DNA of 46,048 nucleotides from Betaproteobacteria bacterium. Its GTDB lineage: Bacteria > Pseudomonadota > Gammaproteobacteria > Burkholderiales > SG8-39. Each line of letters begins with the position of its first letter. The stretch's first letter is position 1. This document shows positions 44,463 through 46,048 of this stretch, piece by piece. Location: positions 1 to 46,048 of the forward strand of contig JACQTO010000212.1 of assembly GCA_016210745.1 (NCBI GenBank), in the 5' to 3' direction. The notes beneath the pieces were generated by a model, which saw only the letters and a program-made list of their open reading frames with translations, did no database searches and was not told the DNA's origin. A program made the position numbers and the translations under genes.

Positions 44463-44594
44463 ACGGGTCGTTTCTTTATCCGAGCAAACTACTCGGCATA
44501 CGCCGGCACACCCATTCAGCGCCTGCACAGATGAATCTGCTACACTTTCGCGGAGCCCACGCTCCTTTTTCCCCCCGACACCCTGGTCCACACC

Positions 44595-44924
44595 ATGATT
44601 CGCCGCGCGGTACTGGTTTCGCTTCTCGCCCTGGCGCTGCCGCTGGCTGCGCAGCAGCCGCCCAAGCTCGAGCCGCTGCCGGTTCCACCACCGCCGCCCC
44701 CGGGGTTGCAAGAGGAATCCGTGAGTGAGCGTCCCATCCGCATCGCCCCCGGGACCAACGAACAAATCGAGGAAACGCTGATCGATGGAAAGCGCGTCGT
44801 GCGCGTCGCCACGCCTGGCGGCGCGGTGTATTACCTGCGCGAGGATCTCGGCGAAGCGGGGTTGCGGCGCGACAGCCTCGATCAGGGTATTCGCGCCCCG
44901 CTTTGGGTGATCCAGGAGTTTTGA
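44595..44924 (+). CDS. Exported DUF2782 protein
   Basis: A 109-residue protein with a signal peptide (IRRAVLVSLLALALPLAAQQ), a proline-rich stretch (EPLPVPPPPPPG) and a DUF2782 domain ending in RVATPGGAVYYLREDLG and IRAPLWVIQEF. The family is restricted mainly to beta/gammaproteobacteria and is usually beside polA or thrB, as here. Periplasmic; function unknown. thrB starts 64 nt downstream. Confidence 0.88.
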   Translation: MIRRAVLVSLLALALPLAAQQPPKLEPLPVPPPPPPGLQEESVSERPIRIAPGTNEQIEETLIDGKRVVRVATPGGAVYYLREDLGEAGLRRDSLDQGIRAPLWVIQEF

Positions 44925-44988
44925 GCGCCTGGCCGCCCGCGGTCCATGGGGCCGGATTGCGACACCCACGCACAACGCTCCGCGACCC

Positions 44989-45939
44989 ATGTCCGTTTTT
45001 ACCAAGGTCAGTCCGCACCAAGTCTCTTTGTGGCTCGAGAACTACGCTGTAGGGGAACTGGTGGAGATGAGCGGTATCGCGGCAGGAATCGAGAACACCA
45101 ACTATTTCGTCACCACAAGCCAGGGCGAGTTTGTTCTGACGCTGTTCGAGAGGCTTACCGCGGCTGAACTCGGCTTCTACCTCAATCTGATGGCGCATCT
45201 GGCGCACCACGGCATCCCTTGTCCGGCACCCGTTGCCGATCGCCAAAGCGCATTGCTCGGTGCGCTCGCCGGCAAGCCCGCGACGCTGGTCACGCGGCTG
45301 AGCGGCGCACCGATATCGCGGCCAACGGCACAGAACTGCGAAGCCGTCGGCGCCATGCTCGCCCAGATGCACCTCGCGGGACGCAGCTATGCAGGCACCC
45401 AGGAGAATCCGCGCGGAGCGAATTGGTGGCGCGAGACCGCGCCCAAGGTGACGGCATTTCTGGACCCCTCGCGCGCGGCGCTGCTTGCATCGGAACTCGA
45501 ATTCCAGTTCGGCCAACGCGCCGAGTCGCTGCCGCGCGGACCCATCCATGCCGATCTGTTCCGCGACAATGTGCTCTTCGAGAGCGCAGGCGAGGCCCCG
45601 CGATTGCGGGGCGTGCTCGATTTTTATTTCGCCGGGGTCGACACGCTGCTGTTCGACGTCGCGGTGACGATCAACGACTGGTGCATCGACGATCGAGGCG
45701 AAATCGATGCATCCAGGGCGCAGGCGTTGCTCGGCGCCTACGGCCGCAGGCGGGAATTCTCTCCAAGCGAACATGAAGCCTGGCCGGCGATGCTGCGCGC
45801 GGCAGCGCTGCGCTTTTGGCTGTCACGCCTCGACGACTTTTATTGCCCGCGACCGGGCGAGCTGACGCATGCGCACGATCCGGAGCATTTTCGCCGTATT
45901 CTGGAACTGCGCCGCACAAAGGTCTGCCCGCTCCGATGA
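44989..45939 (+). CDS. thrB: Homoserine kinase (ThrB type 2, APH fold)
   Basis: A 316-residue kinase phosphorylating homoserine for threonine synthesis, of the aminoglycoside-phosphotransferase-like class. Starts MSVFTKVSPHQVSLWLENYA, with SGIAAGIENTNYFVTTSQGE (nucleotide loop), EFVLTLFERL (Lys-equivalent strand), the catalytic loop His187-Ala-Asp189-Leu-Phe-Arg-Asp-Asn194, the metal site LDFYFAG, and DVAVTINDWC. In contrast to the kinase at 8297-9238 the catalytic Asp and Asn are intact. It competes with MetX (16754) for homoserine. Hairpin copy 10 follows. Confidence 0.96.
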   Translation: MSVFTKVSPHQVSLWLENYAVGELVEMSGIAAGIENTNYFVTTSQGEFVLTLFERLTAAELGFYLNLMAHLAHHGIPCPAPVADRQSALLGALAGKPATLVTRLSGAPISRPTAQNCEAVGAMLAQMHLAGRSYAGTQENPRGANWWRETAPKVTAFLDPSRAALLASELEFQFGQRAESLPRGPIHADLFRDNVLFESAGEAPRLRGVLDFYFAGVDTLLFDVAVTINDWCIDDRGEIDASRAQALLGAYGRRREFSPSEHEAWPAMLRAAALRFWLSRLDDFYCPRPGELTHAHDPEHFRRILELRRTKVCPLR

Positions 45940-45950
45940 CCATTCGCGAG

Positions 45951-46048
45951 CCACCTGTTGCCAGGTTCGACGAAGCATCGGGTGTTGTCGTCGGGTGCTG
46001 TATAGGTCCCGTGTTTTCGTGCCGTTGCGTTGCAACGGCACGAAAACA
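45951..46048 (-). repeat. Intergenic hairpin element, copy 10 (subfamily II), cut by the window end
   Basis: Reverse orientation: flank B CACCTGTTGCCAGGTTCGAC, GAAGCATCGGG and TATAGGTCCCG. Left arm 46008-46028 (outer CCCGTGTTTT, inner CGTGCCGTTGC), loop GTT, right arm from 46032, perfect over the 17 bp visible. It starts about 12 nt after the thrB stop; flank A lies beyond the window. Confidence 0.9.

Overview
The window is GC-rich, densely coded chromosomal DNA of a betaproteobacterium, most likely Burkholderiales or a close environmental relative. This rests on two orphan Bug/TctC solute receptors, metX-metW followed by an AmpG-type permease, the order glutathione synthesis - EIIA(Man) - HPr - enzyme I, the kinase-fold homoserine kinase (ThrB type 2) near polA, and the order gatB-gatA-gatC / mreB-mreC-mreD-mrdA-rodA-rlpA-dac-dat-ybeD-lipB-lipA. 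No plasmid, phage or CRISPR machinery is seen.

Layout. 1-693: 3' half of the RNase G gene, with an in-frame amber codon at a conserved position. 865-9844: accessory metabolic genes (AhpD-like protein, Tat-exported dienelactone-hydrolase-like protein, two Bug receptors around a flavin reductase, a SEC-C/TPR/methyltransferase fusion, an APH-fold kinase with an altered motif, a DUF4870-like membrane protein). 10048-10379: tRNA-Arg(CCG) with a possible gene remnant at its 3' side. 10526-16424: cytochrome c5, CoA-transferase, a remnant of gshA, then gshB, a TonB-C-like protein and the three soluble PTS proteins. 16637-18498: a SAM-II riboswitch with a terminator, then metX and metW. 18714-24042: ampG, a four-gene YqjD/YqjE-type envelope cluster, xth, pyrE and a DUF4124 protein. 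24133-27524: gatCAB on the minus strand. 27615-36809: rod-shape and peptidoglycan cluster (mreBCD, mrdA, rodA, two rlpA, dac). 36977-39959: dat, ybeD, lipB, lipA. 40133-45939: a degenerate SGNH protein, polA, a LOG-family protein, a DUF2782 protein and thrB.

The most striking non-coding feature is a family of about 125-160 bp intergenic elements, ten copies with a hairpin plus one hairpin-less relic. Each has conserved but asymmetric flanks around an almost perfect inverted repeat with 21-22 bp arms. Stem sequences differ between copies yet remain self-complementary (compensatory changes), and every copy lies within about 100 bp downstream of a stop codon, inside operons as well as between convergent genes. 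At some copies the element edge appears to provide a neighbour's stop codon (pyrE) or Shine-Dalgarno sequence (dat, which seems to start at ATT/ATC). A second repeat type, G-rich arrays around GGGATTnnGGAT often placed as inverted pairs, is confined to 27.1-38.4 kb and appears to have become the 5' coding ends of rlpA and lipB.

Functionally the core is housekeeping: cell elongation (MreBCD, PBP2, RodA, RlpA, PBP5/6, AmpG recycling), Gln/Asn-tRNA amidation, lipoate biosynthesis, methionine and threonine branches from homoserine, regulatory PTS and glutathione. All functional calls come from recognising protein motifs by eye; no database search was possible.
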